DNA of 64,000 nucleotides from an uncultured Roseovarius sp. (lineage in GTDB: Bacteria; Pseudomonadota; Alphaproteobacteria; Rhodobacterales; Rhodobacteraceae), in NCBI RefSeq assembly GCF_947489715.1, contig NZ_CANLER010000001.1, forward strand, positions 124,001-188,000, read 5' to 3'. The translations under genes were made by a program, and so were the position numbers. Shown piece by piece: positions 1 to 9,306 of the stretch (its first letter is position 1; each line of letters begins with the position of its first letter). Under the pieces are notes generated by a model. It was not told the DNA's origin. It did not search any database and worked only from the letters and a program-made list of their open reading frames with translations.

Positions 1-160
1 CTTCGATGTCGAAAGTCACTTTCTGGTCGTCGGCCAGGCCGGTCAGGCCGGCGCGCTCAACTGCAGAAATGTGAACGAAAACGTCTTTGCCGCCACCTTC
101 AGGGGCGATGAAGCCGTAGCCTTTGGTTGAATTGAACCATTTTACGGTGCCATTAGCCAT
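1..160 (-). CDS. Cold-shock protein, CspA family (3' end cut by window edge)
   Basis: The first 53 residues are visible, starting [10 protein letters not shown], with the RNP1-like KGYGFIAP and RNP2-like DVFVHISA segments of a CspA cold-shock domain, a small single-stranded nucleic-acid-binding beta barrel. The family is usually 65-70 residues, so about 15 residues lie beyond the left edge. The start is supported by AGGAG six bases upstream of ATG. The protein probably acts as an RNA chaperone in the cytoplasm. A short inverted repeat (181-203) lies in its leader. Confidence 0.95.
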   Translation of the reverse strand, partial: MANGTVKWFNSTKGYGFIAPEGGGKDVFVHISAVERAGLTGLADDQKVTFDIE

Positions 161-180
161 ACCGTAGTCTCCTAGTTATT

Positions 181-203
181 GTTGCCCGCGTAAGTGCGGC
201 AAC
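181..203 (-). promoter_or_regulatory. Hairpin in the leader of the cold-shock gene
   Basis: GTTGCC and GGCAAC form a six-base-pair stem around an 11-nt loop, 21 bases upstream of the cold-shock start codon. Leaders of csp genes often fold and control translation with temperature; that role here is only inferred. Confidence 0.3.
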
Positions 204-356
204 CCGGCTAGTCAGTGCAAGATCGAGTGACTGAGCCGTGAAAGGAGCAGATAGTCGATAGTGGTAACGTCGCAGGGACGATATGAGGAAACTACTCAAC
301 TAAATCAAGGGGAAATAACAATTTATGGTGGAATGAGCGGATTGTTGACACTTGCT

Positions 357-386
357 AAAAGGGCCGGGGCGACGGATCGCCCCGGG
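357..386 (-). terminator. Rho-independent terminator after the 418-1776 gene
   Basis: CCGGGGCGA and TCGCCCCGG form a perfect nine-base-pair stem with a four-base loop (364-385). On the minus strand it is followed by a run of T (357-360). It lies about 30 bases beyond the stop codon of the minus-strand gene ending at 418. Confidence 0.8.
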
Positions 387-417
387 GTCTGATTTTGATC
401 AATCGAAGTCAGGCCTT

Positions 418-1776
418 TCAGCTTTCGTCGGTAACGTCGGCATCTTCAACCTCACCTTCGGGGCAGCAGCGATACTCCTGACTTTTCTCCAGCAGTTCTA
501 TCTGCTTGGCCAGCAGTTCGTTTTCCAAATGCTTGCGGGTCAGATCAAGTTCAATGGATTGGCGGCGCGAGTCTTCACAGGTGTTGCAGTCGTCCAGGCA
601 ACCTTTGACCACGATACCTTGAGTGGGTAGGCAGTAAACACGCTCAAACTCAAGCTCGGCGGCCAGTTTCGCACCCACTTCGTTCGATCCTGCCTTGGCC
701 AAAACGCCCTGCTTGACCAGATCTTCGTCAACCTGTTTCAGCACACGGTCATGCACTTGCGGCGGCAGCGGTTTAGCGTTTACGACAAGCGGAGAGGCGG
801 TAGACACAGCGGCAAAATTGCGGCCAAAGCCGGTGTTAGTGCCTAGGCCAACACCGCTCAGGTTTGGCGTCAGGTTGGCGCGCTGTGCCGTAGCTGCCGT
901 GCGGCCGGTTGTCTGCACCTCGTTACGGGCCGTCTGCGTGGCCAGCAGTCCTTCGGGCAACACCTTGACGCCGGTCGCCGGGCGCACGGGGCGTGCATCG
1001 ACCACGGAACCAGCCGCGGTATCGACAACCCGCCGCAGGACCGCCTTGATGCGAAAACGCAGGATCTGCCGTTTGACCAGTTGATAGGCAAAATAGGTGA
1101 CCGCGTGGCATTCATTCTTGTTCTGAATGGTTCGGGTCGACGCCTCGTAAGCGCTTTCGCTTTCACCTTCGGCATGGTTGCGGCTTTGCACCTCGCCGAT
1201 CTGCGTCGAATTGGCCGCGCGTGTCGCCTGGACAGACCGGTCATGCGAGCCTTCGGCATGGCGCGAGAGTTCACGCATGAACGAAGACGAGCTATTGGCG
1301 TTGAAATCGCCTTCGACGTTGACACTGCCACCCCCGGCAAAACCGATAGAGGCATAAGAGCCGTCGACATCCGTTTCAAAGTCCGAATGAGATTGCGATT
1401 GTGCCGAGCCGCTGTCGGTGACCGTGAGGTCTGACATGTAACGGTCCATCGTCTTCATGTAGAAGGTTTCCTCAGACGTTTGTTCGTGCCGATAGCTGAC
1501 CTCGCTTTCACTGTCGTAGGTAAAACGGCTGTTGCGGTTGGCTGTGTAAAGCCGGACCCTTTCGCCAGGCAGGAGTGTGGTGGAATAAACCACATCACCC
1601 AATGCCATCGGACCGGGGCAGCGTTCAAGCTCGGCAACGATGGTGATTTCGACGGGCACATCGTTTTGCCGGTTGGTCAGCCGGTAGGCGATGCGCAGGC
1701 TCTCGCAGCACGGTTCAGTCGTGATTTCCGGGCAGCAGGGGATTTTGTTGGTTGTTGTAAGTTCGCCGTCAGGCAT
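418..1776 (-). CDS. Uncharacterised 452-residue protein with Cys-rich ends
   Basis: I do not recognise the family. The N-terminus has two CC pairs (IPCCPEI, EPCCES), then a beta-rich segment (LGDVVYSTTLLPGE, residues about 60-75), a Ser/Asp/Glu-rich low-complexity middle, an Ala/Thr-rich stretch, and a C-terminal part with several Cys (YCLPT, GCLDDCNTCED) followed by a charged helix and RCCPEGE. No signal peptide or membrane span is visible. The longer frame begins at 1791, but GGAGG sits eight bases before the ATG at 1776, so I use that start. It is monocistronic, with its own terminator. The Cys content suggests metal binding or disulfides, which is inference. Confidence 0.8.
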   Translation of the reverse strand: MPDGELTTTNKIPCCPEITTEPCCESLRIAYRLTNRQNDVPVEITIVAELERCPGPMALGDVVYSTTLLPGERVRLYTANRNSRFTYDSESEVSYRHEQTSEETFYMKTMDRYMSDLTVTDSGSAQSQSHSDFETDVDGSYASIGFAGGGSVNVEGDFNANSSSSFMRELSRHAEGSHDRSVQATRAANSTQIGEVQSRNHAEGESESAYEASTRTIQNKNECHAVTYFAYQLVKRQILRFRIKAVLRRVVDTAAGSVVDARPVRPATGVKVLPEGLLATQTARNEVQTTGRTAATAQRANLTPNLSGVGLGTNTGFGRNFAAVSTASPLVVNAKPLPPQVHDRVLKQVDEDLVKQGVLAKAGSNEVGAKLAAELEFERVYCLPTQGIVVKGCLDDCNTCEDSRRQSIELDLTRKHLENELLAKQIELLEKSQEYRCCPEGEVEDADVTDES

Positions 1777-2077
1777 AACTTCGTCCTCCATAAAAATTTA
1801 GTTGGTTCAAAAATTCAGCCCACCGCCACCGAGTGGAAAATACGACTCGGCGCGCTCATTCGCAGACTTCGCGCAGGTTACGCGCCTCCGTGTCAGGAGC
1901 CTTCAAAGTTCTGGAATATGTGCAAGATTGCGCTGAAACTGGCCGAGAAAGGCCTAGCCGCCCGGCAGAAAATGGCCCATCGAAGGGGGAAGCAACTCAA
2001 AGTCTGGAAAGCCTGAATTGACAGGATTCCGCCACGTCAGAACGCCGCAGAACACATGGTTTTTGGGTTGGTGCGAT
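1777..2077. other. Intergenic, nothing convincing
   Basis: About 300 bases between two minus-strand genes. Short plus-strand ORFs here lack good ribosome sites and recognisable sequence. It presumably holds the promoter of the gene starting at 1776. Confidence 0.5.
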
Positions 2078-2632
2078 CTATAGGACGGTTACAACGGTGC
2101 CGATTGGCACGCGTTCATATAGGTCCTGGACGTGCTCGTTGATCATGCGGATGCAGCCGTTCGAAACCGAGCGTCCGATGGAACGCGGAGCCGTTGTGCC
2201 GTGAATACGGAAATAGGTGTCACGTCCGTTCTGGAAGAGATAAAGCGCTCGAGATCCCAACGGGTTATCTGCGCCGCCGGGCTGGACGTAATCGTTGTTT
2301 ACGAATTTCGAATAGGTGTGCGGTTCGCGTTCTATCATCTCGTTGGTAGGGCGCCAGGTCGGCCATTTCTTTTTCACGCTGATTGTCGCTTTGCCGGTAA
2401 ACTCCAGACCGGCCTTGCCAACGCCGACGCCATAGCGCAGCGCTTTATTGGGCTCAGTAATGAAATAAAGGAAATGGGCGCGCGGTAGGATCAACAGTTG
2501 TCCCGGCGCATACTGGCTGCTGATCCGCACCTCTTGCGGGCGAAATTTCGGGTTGACCTCAAAGGCGCTGGCAGCGGCGGGTACAGTCGCGGCGGCGACC
2601 CCGGCGGCCAGAAAATCACGGCGTTTCATCAT
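2078..2632 (-). CDS. L,D-transpeptidase (YkuD domain), exported
   Basis: The 184-residue protein has an RRDFLAAG twin-arginine-like signal (residues 4-11) with an Ala-rich h-region ending near ASA. The YkuD domain follows, with the signature H144...SVSNGCIRM carrying catalytic Cys160 and Arg162. Members cross-link peptidoglycan stem peptides or anchor proteins to them in the periplasm. Closest in layout to the ErfK/YbiS/YcfS/YnhG type, without an LysM domain. AGGGG lies about ten bases before the ATG. An alternative start is the adjacent second Met. Confidence 0.93.
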   Translation of the reverse strand: MMKRRDFLAAGVAAATVPAAASAFEVNPKFRPQEVRISSQYAPGQLLILPRAHFLYFITEPNKALRYGVGVGKAGLEFTGKATISVKKKWPTWRPTNEMIEREPHTYSKFVNNDYVQPGGADNPLGSRALYLFQNGRDTYFRIHGTTAPRSIGRSVSNGCIRMINEHVQDLYERVPIGTVVTVL

Positions 2633-3129
2633 TGGTTCTGTTCCCCTTGGTGCTTATTCTGATATAAATCGCCATTCTGGGGCGTGAAAATCAAAAACCG
2701 GTGAACTTTTGCACAGGGTGGCGAACATGCAACAGGTAGGCGGTGCGCGAATGTCTCATTATTCCCCCGGCTTTGTCGCATCGTTGCTTGCCAAACCAAG
2801 AAATCAGCCTTGAGCATCTGCGCAAAAGGTCGTGTCAATCAAAAAAATAAGGGATTTTCCAATTCCTTGAAATTGAGCCAGGGTTCGGCCCGTATTGTTG
2901 ACGACTCAGTTGATACTTCTCTGGATGAGGCGAAAATACCCGCGAAACAATGAGGAAAAATAGCGATAATTATCATCGTATTGACAACAAAAGCGCTAGT
3001 TTCCCTAAGGTCAACTGCAATCTATAAGTGTATTTTGCGAAGATAGGCTATTTTTTGCCGAATTTAGCTTTTTTTGAGGCAAAACTGTGGTAATGAAAGC
3101 CAGAGCTTAACCAGTTAATGGGGTGACCA
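2633..3129. other. AT-rich intergenic region upstream of the VPLPA-CTERM gene
   Basis: About 500 bases between divergent genes, so it must hold promoters for both. I see a perfect palindrome GATAATTATC (2965-2974) and a TTGACA hexamer at 2981-2986, possible regulatory elements for the downstream gene, but no clear -10 at proper spacing. No convincing gene. Confidence 0.4.
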
Positions 3130-3786
3130 ATGAAACTCAGAAGTATATTATCGGCTGCAGCGCTGTCTGTTGGCCTTTTCACATCAAGTGCCCAGGCGGC
3201 TGTTCTTGATCTCACCGAAATCCTCAGCTTCAATAGCGGCGGCTTCAATTCGTCCATGATCCATGATCAGAGATGGAGCCGGATGAATGGCAAAAAGCCC
3301 GGGTATTTCGACAGCGCGATTACCGGTGGTACCTATGATACCGTAAGCGGCATCATCAAATTCATGGGTACGATCTCAAAGGGCGGTCTGTCGTCAAGCT
3401 TCTCCGCAATGGGGAACCTGATGGCGTCGGCAACGCGTACCGATGGCCTGCACGGGAACATCAACTTTTCGTTCACCGGCGACATCCTGGGTGGCAGAAG
3501 CCTGAACTTCCTGTTCGAGGATAAATCATACACCACTGGCAAAGAGCCCAATGGCTTTGCTTCGAACGCCGACCACAAGTACATCGCGCTTTGGGGCGAT
3601 CGTGGCAACTACAGCAAGTACAAGTGTCAGAAATACCAAGATCGCTGCTACGGCGTAGATCTTCGGATCGCATACAAAGAAGGTGGTGGTGACGGCGGTG
3701 TTGTACCGCTTCCAGCATCGGCATTCTTCTTGCTGGCCGGTATCGGCGGTCTGGGTGTGACCCGGAAGCTGCGCAAGAAAGCCTAA
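3130..3786 (+). CDS. VPLPA-CTERM sorting domain protein
   Basis: The 218-residue precursor has a classical signal peptide (ending SSAQAA near residue 24), a beta-rich Gly/Ser/Asn body, then a C-terminal sorting signal: VVPLPASAFFLLAGIGGLG followed by basic residues RKLRKKA. This PEP-CTERM variant is read by exosortase-type enzymes in Rhodobacterales, which cleave and release or anchor the protein at the surface. The body resembles other extracellular-matrix-type CTERM proteins but I cannot name a function. No exosortase gene is in this window. Confidence 0.88.
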   Translation: MKLRSILSAAALSVGLFTSSAQAAVLDLTEILSFNSGGFNSSMIHDQRWSRMNGKKPGYFDSAITGGTYDTVSGIIKFMGTISKGGLSSSFSAMGNLMASATRTDGLHGNINFSFTGDILGGRSLNFLFEDKSYTTGKEPNGFASNADHKYIALWGDRGNYSKYKCQKYQDRCYGVDLRIAYKEGGGDGGVVPLPASAFFLLAGIGGLGVTRKLRKKA

Positions 3787-3809
3787 ACCTTTACAGGTTC
3801 GAGATTTGA

Positions 3810-3839
3810 CGGCCCTTGCCTTGGCAGGGGCCGTTTTTT
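3810..3839 (+). terminator. Rho-independent terminator after the VPLPA-CTERM gene
   Basis: CGGCCCTTGCC and GGCAGGGGCCG pair over eleven bases with one G.U and a two-base apparent loop, followed by TTTTTT. It lies 24 bases after the stop codon. Confidence 0.9.
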
Positions 3840-4192
3840 GTTGGCTGGCAGAAATATTTACTTTGTAGATTTGCTCCCGCTCGTTTCGGTTTTTGACCAA
3901 TGTAGCTGCAGCCCCAGTCCGGGCAGTGGCGTAGCGCAATAAATCAAATCAAATTTTAAATGTTTAACGCTGTTCGCAGCCCATGAATTTAATCATTTCT
4001 CCAATTCACGACGTTTCATTGGGCGATGCACATACAAGCACTCGCCGGTTTCAAAAAGGGCAGTTATTTCCACTCGAAACCATCAGGACAAAGGTATCAA
4101 TACTGTGCCAGCAGGGAAGCGCTGGTTCGGTGTTAGCCCGCTTACGAAAAACTTGCGGTAAGGGTTGGGCAGCGCAGCAGGAGCAGCAACAG
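3840..4192. other. Intergenic region upstream of the RTX/Hint gene
   Basis: About 350 bases with lower GC than the flanking genes. The open frame of the RTX gene extends upstream to 3983 but lacks a good ribosome site there, so I treat this as leader and promoter. Nothing else is visible. Confidence 0.4.
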
Positions 4193-7100
4193 ATGGCCAC
4201 TCATTTCTTTTATGGATACCGTCCTGATGCCTTCACCTCTCCGGAGCCTGGAACCATGCAGCTTGATCCCGATTGGGATGTTCAAGATGACGCATATGAT
4301 TTTCACATCACCGACGACGACGATGATTTTCAGGGAGATTCCAACACTAACGAGACTAGCGATGATGGTAGTCAGCAGACCGGCGTCGTCTACGACGAAA
4401 CGGGAAGTGTCGTTGCCAGCGGAAACGCCTATCTGGAAGAAGCCTATGTTCAGACAGACGGAGACGGCAATACGGTTCGTCTCTATCGGGTAGAGATCGG
4501 TGGCACGCATGTGGGCTATATTGCGGATGGGCCAATACAGCCAGGGAATACCTATACTGTTTCGAGTACTGAGAACGTCAATGACTCGAATGCACCGCAA
4601 TATTCCAACCTGGAAGACCAGTCCTATAACCAAGACGCGTCCAATGACGTTGACGGTACCACCAATGACGACACGATCCAGTCCGGTGCCGGTTCCGACA
4701 CTATAGCAACGGGCGACGGCGACGACAGCATCGACGGCGGAACCGGAGACGACAGCATCCATGGCGGCGAGGGCGCTGATACGATCAGTGGCGGCAGCGG
4801 GGATGATACAATCGATGGTTTTTCTGGAGCTGATAGTATTGACGGGGGTGACGGTGACGACGCCATCGATGGCGGCTCGGGTGCAGACAGCATAACTGGT
4901 GGCAGTGGTGCTGACACGATTTTTGGCGGCATCGGAGAGGACACGATCGATGGCGGTGCCGGTGATGACAGCATCGACGGTGGCGACGGTGATGACAGCA
5001 TAAGTGGTGGCGCTGGCGACGACACACTCCTGGGAGACTCTGGTAGCGACACCATCGACGGCGGTCTGGGCGATGACAGTATTGACGGTGGCGACGGTGA
5101 CGACAGCCTGACCGGTGGTGACGAAGGCGCGTCGATTGCCAATGGCTCAATCGGGACAGGGAATTACAGTGAAACCGATGACGGATATAGCGTCACGGCA
5201 CAGAATGTCTCGGGTGGTTCGCTGACGGCCGCCAGCGTTGCGAATGTCGCGACATCCGGTGGTGGTCTGGGCGCGACCGGTACGGTTTCAGATAGTGACA
5301 GTGGTCAGGACAACCAGCTCGCCTTTGATAAGGCATCGGGCATCTCCGAACGACTGATCGTTGACTTTGACGATGACGTGACTTCGGCCAGATTCAGCTT
5401 CCAGTCGCTCTTTACCGACAATTTTGGAGAGGTCGGGCACTGGGCGATTTATGATGATGGCGTTCTGGTTTCTCAGGCGGATTTTACCGAAGATCCCGTT
5501 GGGTCGGGCACGGGCACTGTTGACCTGAGCGGGTTCGGTACATTTGACCAGATTATTTTTACCGCGAACTTGCAAACCGATGGCACCGACGGATCTGACT
5601 ATGTGGTGACCAACATCAGCTACACGATGCCCACAACCGAAACCAGCAACGATACGATCGCTGGCGGGGCGGGCGACGACACGATCTTTGGTGGCACAGG
5701 CGATGACAGTCTGTCGGGTGGAGACGACGCTGACATTTTCTTTGTCGAAGACGGGTTCGGCTCAGATACAATTGCCGGTGGCGAAGGTGGCACGGACAAC
5801 GACACGATTGATCTTTCGAACCTGAGCGGCCCGGTCACCGTGACATATTCGGGGGATGAGGCAGGGACAATCACCGACGGCACCGACACTTTGAGTTTCA
5901 GCGAGATCGAAAAGCTGACACTTACCGACCATGCTGATGTCGTGGATGCGTCTTCAGATTCTGCCGGAGTCGATATCGACGCTGCGGGGGGCGATGACAC
6001 GATTACGGGTGGGGACGGCGACGATAGTATTCAGGGCGGGAACGGTAACGACAGCCTTGACGGCGGAGATGGTAAAGATACCCTCGATGGTGGCGATGGA
6101 AATGATACGCTTTTGGCCGGTTTCGATGATGGTACGGGTGATGTTTTTATCGGTGGATCGGGGACCGACACCTATCAGATCGATGGCTCCAGCGTCGATG
6201 ACTGGGCATTCAATGTCGACCTTGGTAGTGGCGGCGATCAATACGGAAATAGCTATTCCGGCATCGAAAACATCATTGGCGGGAATGACAATGATACGCT
6301 GACCGGCGATGGCGAAGACAACGTATTTGAGGGTCGAGCCGGGGCGGATGTTCTCGCCGGCGAAGGCGGCGCTGATACGCTCTTGGGCGGGACAGGCAAC
6401 GATACTGTTTCAGGCGGCGCTGATGACGACAGCCTTGATGGTGGCATCGGAAGTGACAGCCTGACAGGCGGAGCAGGCAATGATGTCTTTGTCGTCTCTT
6501 CAGGGAATGACACGATCACAGATTTCAACACCGGTAACGCCGGCACGCTGAAAGACGGCGACAGTTCCAATAACGATTTTATCGACCTCTCGGGCTATTA
6601 TGACAACTTGTCCGAGCTTTGGGCCGACCAGGCTGATGATGGCGTGTTGAACCAATCCAACGCGACAGACAGCAAAGGACGCGCGACTGATTACTCGGAC
6701 AATACGCAATTCGGTGGCAGTTCCGTTCGGATGCAGGGAGCGAGTGCGGATAGTTCCAGCTTCACGCAGGAAAATACCGGCGTCGTTTGCTTTACATCCG
6801 GTACCGCCATTCGGACCCCTCTGGGCGATCGGCTGATAGACGAGTTGCGCGTGGATGATCTGGTCTGCACGCTTGATAATGGCCCGCAGCGCATCCGGTG
6901 GATTGGGCGGCGAACATTGGAGCGCACTGACCTGATGGCCAATCCCAATCTGCGCCCGGTACTGATCCGGCGCGGTGTCATGGGGGCAGAGCGTGACCTT
7001 CTGGTCTCGCCCCAGCATGGGATGTTGATGCCCGATCAGACACTGGTCCGCGCGAAGTTCCTGGCTGAGGCCAAGGGCAATCCAGTACGCATTGCGCATG

Positions 7101-7363
7101 GACAACGTCGCGTAGCCTATATCCACCTGCTGTTCGAGCAGCATCAGATCATCTTTGCCGAAAACACCAGGTCAGAGAGCCTTTATCCAGGCAAAATGGC
7201 CTTTGCTGCAATGGATATGCCAGCGCAGGAAGAGTTGAAAGAGCTATTCCCTGATCTCAATACTGATTTGATGGAAAACCCGGAGCACTGGTACGGAACC
7301 TCCGCGCGCGACTATCTGAAACGCCGGACTGTATTGCAGGGCGCTGGACAGATTTTGCTTTAA
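4193..7363 (+). CDS. Large RTX calcium-binding protein with C-terminal Hint domain
   Basis: The 1056-residue protein starts at the ATG preceded by AGGAG nine bases upstream (an in-frame start 70 codons earlier has no such site). Residues about 159-312 are nearly continuous GGxGxDxxx RTX nonapeptides that bind calcium in a beta roll; shorter blocks follow near residues 485-512, 600-640 and 695-762. Between the first blocks lies a beta-rich domain. A Hint_2 (hedgehog/intein) domain starts at VVCFTSGTAI with Cys866 as the potential nucleophile, includes GPQRIRWIG and LLVSPQHGML, and runs to near residue 1010. No N-terminal signal is visible, fitting type I secretion. Function is probably extracellular; the Hint domain may self-cleave. 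No type I exporter is adjacent. Confidence 0.9.
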   Translation: MATHFFYGYRPDAFTSPEPGTMQLDPDWDVQDDAYDFHITDDDDDFQGDSNTNETSDDGSQQTGVVYDETGSVVASGNAYLEEAYVQTDGDGNTVRLYRVEIGGTHVGYIADGPIQPGNTYTVSSTENVNDSNAPQYSNLEDQSYNQDASNDVDGTTNDDTIQSGAGSDTIATGDGDDSIDGGTGDDSIHGGEGADTISGGSGDDTIDGFSGADSIDGGDGDDAIDGGSGADSITGGSGADTIFGGIGEDTIDGGAGDDSIDGGDGDDSISGGAGDDTLLGDSGSDTIDGGLGDDSIDGGDGDDSLTGGDEGASIANGSIGTGNYSETDDGYSVTAQNVSGGSLTAASVANVATSGGGLGATGTVSDSDSGQDNQLAFDKASGISERLIVDFDDDVTSARFSFQSLFTDNFGEVGHWAIYDDGVLVSQADFTEDPVGSGTGTVDLSGFGTFDQIIFTANLQTDGTDGSDYVVTNISYTMPTTETSNDTIAGGAGDDTIFGGTGDDSLSGGDDADIFFVEDGFGSDTIAGGEGGTDNDTIDLSNLSGPVTVTYSGDEAGTITDGTDTLSFSEIEKLTLTDHADVVDASSDSAGVDIDAAGGDDTITGGDGDDSIQGGNGNDSLDGGDGKDTLDGGDGNDTLLAGFDDGTGDVFIGGSGTDTYQIDGSSVDDWAFNVDLGSGGDQYGNSYSGIENIIGGNDNDTLTGDGEDNVFEGRAGADVLAGEGGADTLLGGTGNDTVSGGADDDSLDGGIGSDSLTGGAGNDVFVVSSGNDTITDFNTGNAGTLKDGDSSNNDFIDLSGYYDNLSELWADQADDGVLNQSNATDSKGRATDYSDNTQFGGSSVRMQGASADSSSFTQENTGVVCFTSGTAIRTPLGDRLIDELRVDDLVCTLDNGPQRIRWIGRRTLERTDLMANPNLRPVLIRRGVMGAERDLLVSPQHGMLMPDQTLVRAKFLAEAKGNPVRIAHGQRRVAYIHLLFEQHQIIFAENTRSESLYPGKMAFAAMDMPAQEELKELFPDLNTDLMENPEHWYGTSARDYLKRRTVLQGAGQILL
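4668..5127 (+). repeat. RTX repeat block in the coding sequence
   Basis: Around 17 consecutive nine-residue repeats of form GGxGxD(D/S)xI, encoded by degenerate but similar GGCGACGAC-type units. This is repetition of a structural motif rather than a mobile repeat. Internal copy number may vary between strains. Confidence 0.85.
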
Positions 7364-7381
7364 CCGTAGCTGTTTACTTGG

Positions 7382-8065
7382 TCAGAAGGTTATTTCGGCG
7401 ATGATCCGTGCGGGTGTTACATCTGTTCGGAAAATGCCGCGCCCTGTGCGACGGGCCAGCGCTTCTTCGGCCTCTTTGCGATGGTCCGCCGTCACGCGAT
7501 CACCCTCGCAGGCTCCTTTGACAACCCAACGTCGATAGGAGATCGGGCCCGCCACTGCACCTGAGATCACCGGCGGTGCAACATCATTTTTCTGCACCCG
7601 TTCCTCGGCGACCAGGGTCTTAATTGCTTCGGCAATCACCTCGGCGCTTTCGGGGAATTTCATTGCCGCAACCGGTTTTTCCGCCTTGGTTGGCTTGCCG
7701 TCGGTCAAGCAGTGGCGGGCTACGAATATCCAATCATGTACCATGTAGGCGGGGGCGTAGCCCCAAGGAGAGAAACCGTTGAAAAGTTGGACGGGGCGGG
7801 GGATGGAGCCGCCGTCGGTATACATCATCTCGGGCTGGATCTTGGGGAGGGTGGCGTCGGGGTTTTTGCGGATGAAGGTCAGGGGGCGGTTCGGGCTGGG
7901 CACGAAGACGAAGCGCCCATCACCGGAGCCGCTGGTATTCTCACCCACCCACATGACCAGCAGCGAACCATCGAACCGCCCGACCGGGGCCGCATCATAA
8001 TCCACCTGCCCGCAGGCGGTGAGCAGGGCGCTGGCAAGGGCCGTAATCAGAAGACGGATGCGCAT
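7382..8065 (-). CDS. Putative lipoprotein with DUF1353-like region
   Basis: The 227-residue protein has a lipoprotein signal with lipobox LLTAC (Cys at about residue 18). The middle has TDGGSIPRP and YMVHDWIFVARHC, resembling the TDGaSIPr...HDw.y pattern of DUF1353 proteins, a family known from phages and bacteria without a defined activity. It should be anchored in the envelope. It is convergent with the RTX/Hint gene, 18 bases away. Function unknown. Confidence 0.8.
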   Translation of the reverse strand: MRIRLLITALASALLTACGQVDYDAAPVGRFDGSLLVMWVGENTSGSGDGRFVFVPSPNRPLTFIRKNPDATLPKIQPEMMYTDGGSIPRPVQLFNGFSPWGYAPAYMVHDWIFVARHCLTDGKPTKAEKPVAAMKFPESAEVIAEAIKTLVAEERVQKNDVAPPVISGAVAGPISYRRWVVKGACEGDRVTADHRKEAEEALARRTGRGIFRTDVTPARIIAEITF

Positions 8066-8188
8066 GTTGGATTTGTGCCAGAGTGTGACGGTTCTGCCTA
8101 GGGGGTAAGAACGCGTTGGATTCGAATCCTACGACCTGCGGCAAAAATCGTGTATAATGAGGCATCTAACATCATCGGGGAGAGAAGA

Positions 8189-8479
8189 ATGCCCTATGTT
8201 ACCATCACCACATGGGAGGTTGGCGACGGCGTGGATTACGACGCCAGCATGCGCAATATCCGCGACAAACGCCTGCCCGCCTTGAAGGATCTGGGTGCGA
8301 CCAGCGTGACCGTCGTGCGCACCAGCGACCGCACCACCGCGGCCATCACCGCATGGCCCGACGAGATCACCCGCAACACAGCCGAAGCCGCGATCGAGGC
8401 GGTCCGCGCTAAGGTTCATACCGAGGATCTGGTGCGGCTGACCGGTGAGATGAAGGGCGAGGTTGTGGCCGAGGTCTGA
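8189..8479 (+). CDS. Small conserved-looking cytoplasmic protein, unknown function
   Basis: A 96-residue protein starting MPYVTITTW; GGGGAGAG precedes the ATG, which is better than the in-frame start 13 codons upstream. The alternating strand/helix pattern (VTITTWEV, helix, GATSVTVVRTSDRTTAAITAW, helix) fits a small ferredoxin-like or dimeric alpha/beta-barrel fold. No catalytic motif is seen. Function cannot be assigned. Confidence 0.75.
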   Translation: MPYVTITTWEVGDGVDYDASMRNIRDKRLPALKDLGATSVTVVRTSDRTTAAITAWPDEITRNTAEAAIEAVRAKVHTEDLVRLTGEMKGEVVAEV

Positions 8480-8597
8480 GGCCGAAATCCCATGTCGGTA
8501 TAACGTCGGTATTTTGTCGGTGTCGCCGCACGCCGCGCAAAGGCAGCTTTAACCAACGCGGCACAGGATCATTCGCACGCCAGAAGGAGGCCTGCCA

Positions 8598-9002
8598 ATG
8601 ACCCGCATGACCAAAACCGCCCGCATTGCCCGCGAGGGGCTGCTCAATAACCTCATCCATCTGCACCGCGACGGCTGGATCGACACCACGCTGGCCGAGG
8701 AAATACCCGAGGCATGGCACACGCTGGAGGCAGATCTCGATGTGGTCGAGCCGAAGGAGAAGGTGACGCTCTACCTCGATCGGTCGGTGGCACGGTTCTA
8801 TCGCGGGATGGGCCGCGGCTATCACGCGCGGATCAACCGGCTGTTGGCCACCTGGGCGCAGATGAAGATCGCAGGCGAGGTGAAGCTGGACGAATACCTG
8901 GCCAAACGCGTGGGCATGCCGGAGGAAGATGCGCCCGAGGCGAAGGGCGCACAAATGGACCCGGAATATGCGGCCCTGAGAAAGAAACGCGGGAAAGGGT
9001 GA
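8598..9002 (+). CDS. BrnA-like antitoxin domain protein, no adjacent BrnT
   Basis: 134 residues. Residues about 55-95 (KVTLYLDRSVARFYRGMG, then GYHARINRLLATW) match the ribbon-helix-helix core of the BrnA antitoxin family, which binds DNA and neutralises the RNase BrnT. AAGGAGG lies a few bases before the ATG. No BrnT-like toxin is present on either side, so this is an orphan antitoxin, a free RHH regulator, or a member of a stand-alone subfamily. The family assignment is from pattern recognition. Confidence 0.75.
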   Translation: MTRMTKTARIAREGLLNNLIHLHRDGWIDTTLAEEIPEAWHTLEADLDVVEPKEKVTLYLDRSVARFYRGMGRGYHARINRLLATWAQMKIAGEVKLDEYLAKRVGMPEEDAPEAKGAQMDPEYAALRKKRGKG

Positions 9003-9226
9003 GGCCAGCGTTGGCGACACCCCGTTAACCGGACCACCGGGGCATGTCCCGCTATATCCGTTCCACTGTCACCGGCGCTGTGGTCTTTTTCACGGACAAT
9101 CTGGCCCGGCGTGGGGGCAGGCTTGGAGGTGAGATCGGCGGCGGGGATGGTGCGTGCGAGCACACACCCTACGCTTGCTTTTCGACGCGATGGGGTGCGA
9201 TCAAGGCGCGATTCACGCAATCTGTC

Positions 9227-9248
9227 CGTAGGGCGGGGTTCACCCCGC
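9227..9248 (+). repeat. REP-like palindrome 1, inside the RAYT frame
   Basis: CGTAGG followed by GCGGGGTTCACCCCGC, a GC-rich short palindrome (GGGG-TTCA-CCCC core) with the asymmetric CGTAGG head typical of REP sequences mobilised by RAYTs. It encodes the RRAGFTP segment of the remnant. Confidence 0.65.
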
Positions 9249-9283
9249 AATCCTCTTTACCCATTGTTCGATGCGGGAGATAT

Positions 9284-9306
9284 GCCGGGGTGAACCCCGG
9301 CCTACG
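9284..9306 (-). repeat. REP-like palindrome 2, inverted relative to copy 1
   Basis: On the minus strand it reads CGTAGG then CCGGGGTTCACCCCGG, the same head and core as copy 1, in opposite orientation 35 bases away. The inverted pair has the arrangement of a BIME. Confidence 0.65.

Noticed and set aside
3983..4192. 70-codon extension of the RTX protein
   Set aside because: No ribosome site; AGGAG precedes the ATG at 4193.
8118..8129. Palindrome GGATTCGAATCC, like a tRNA T arm
   Set aside because: No acceptor, anticodon or D arm around it, so a tRNA remnant cannot be supported.
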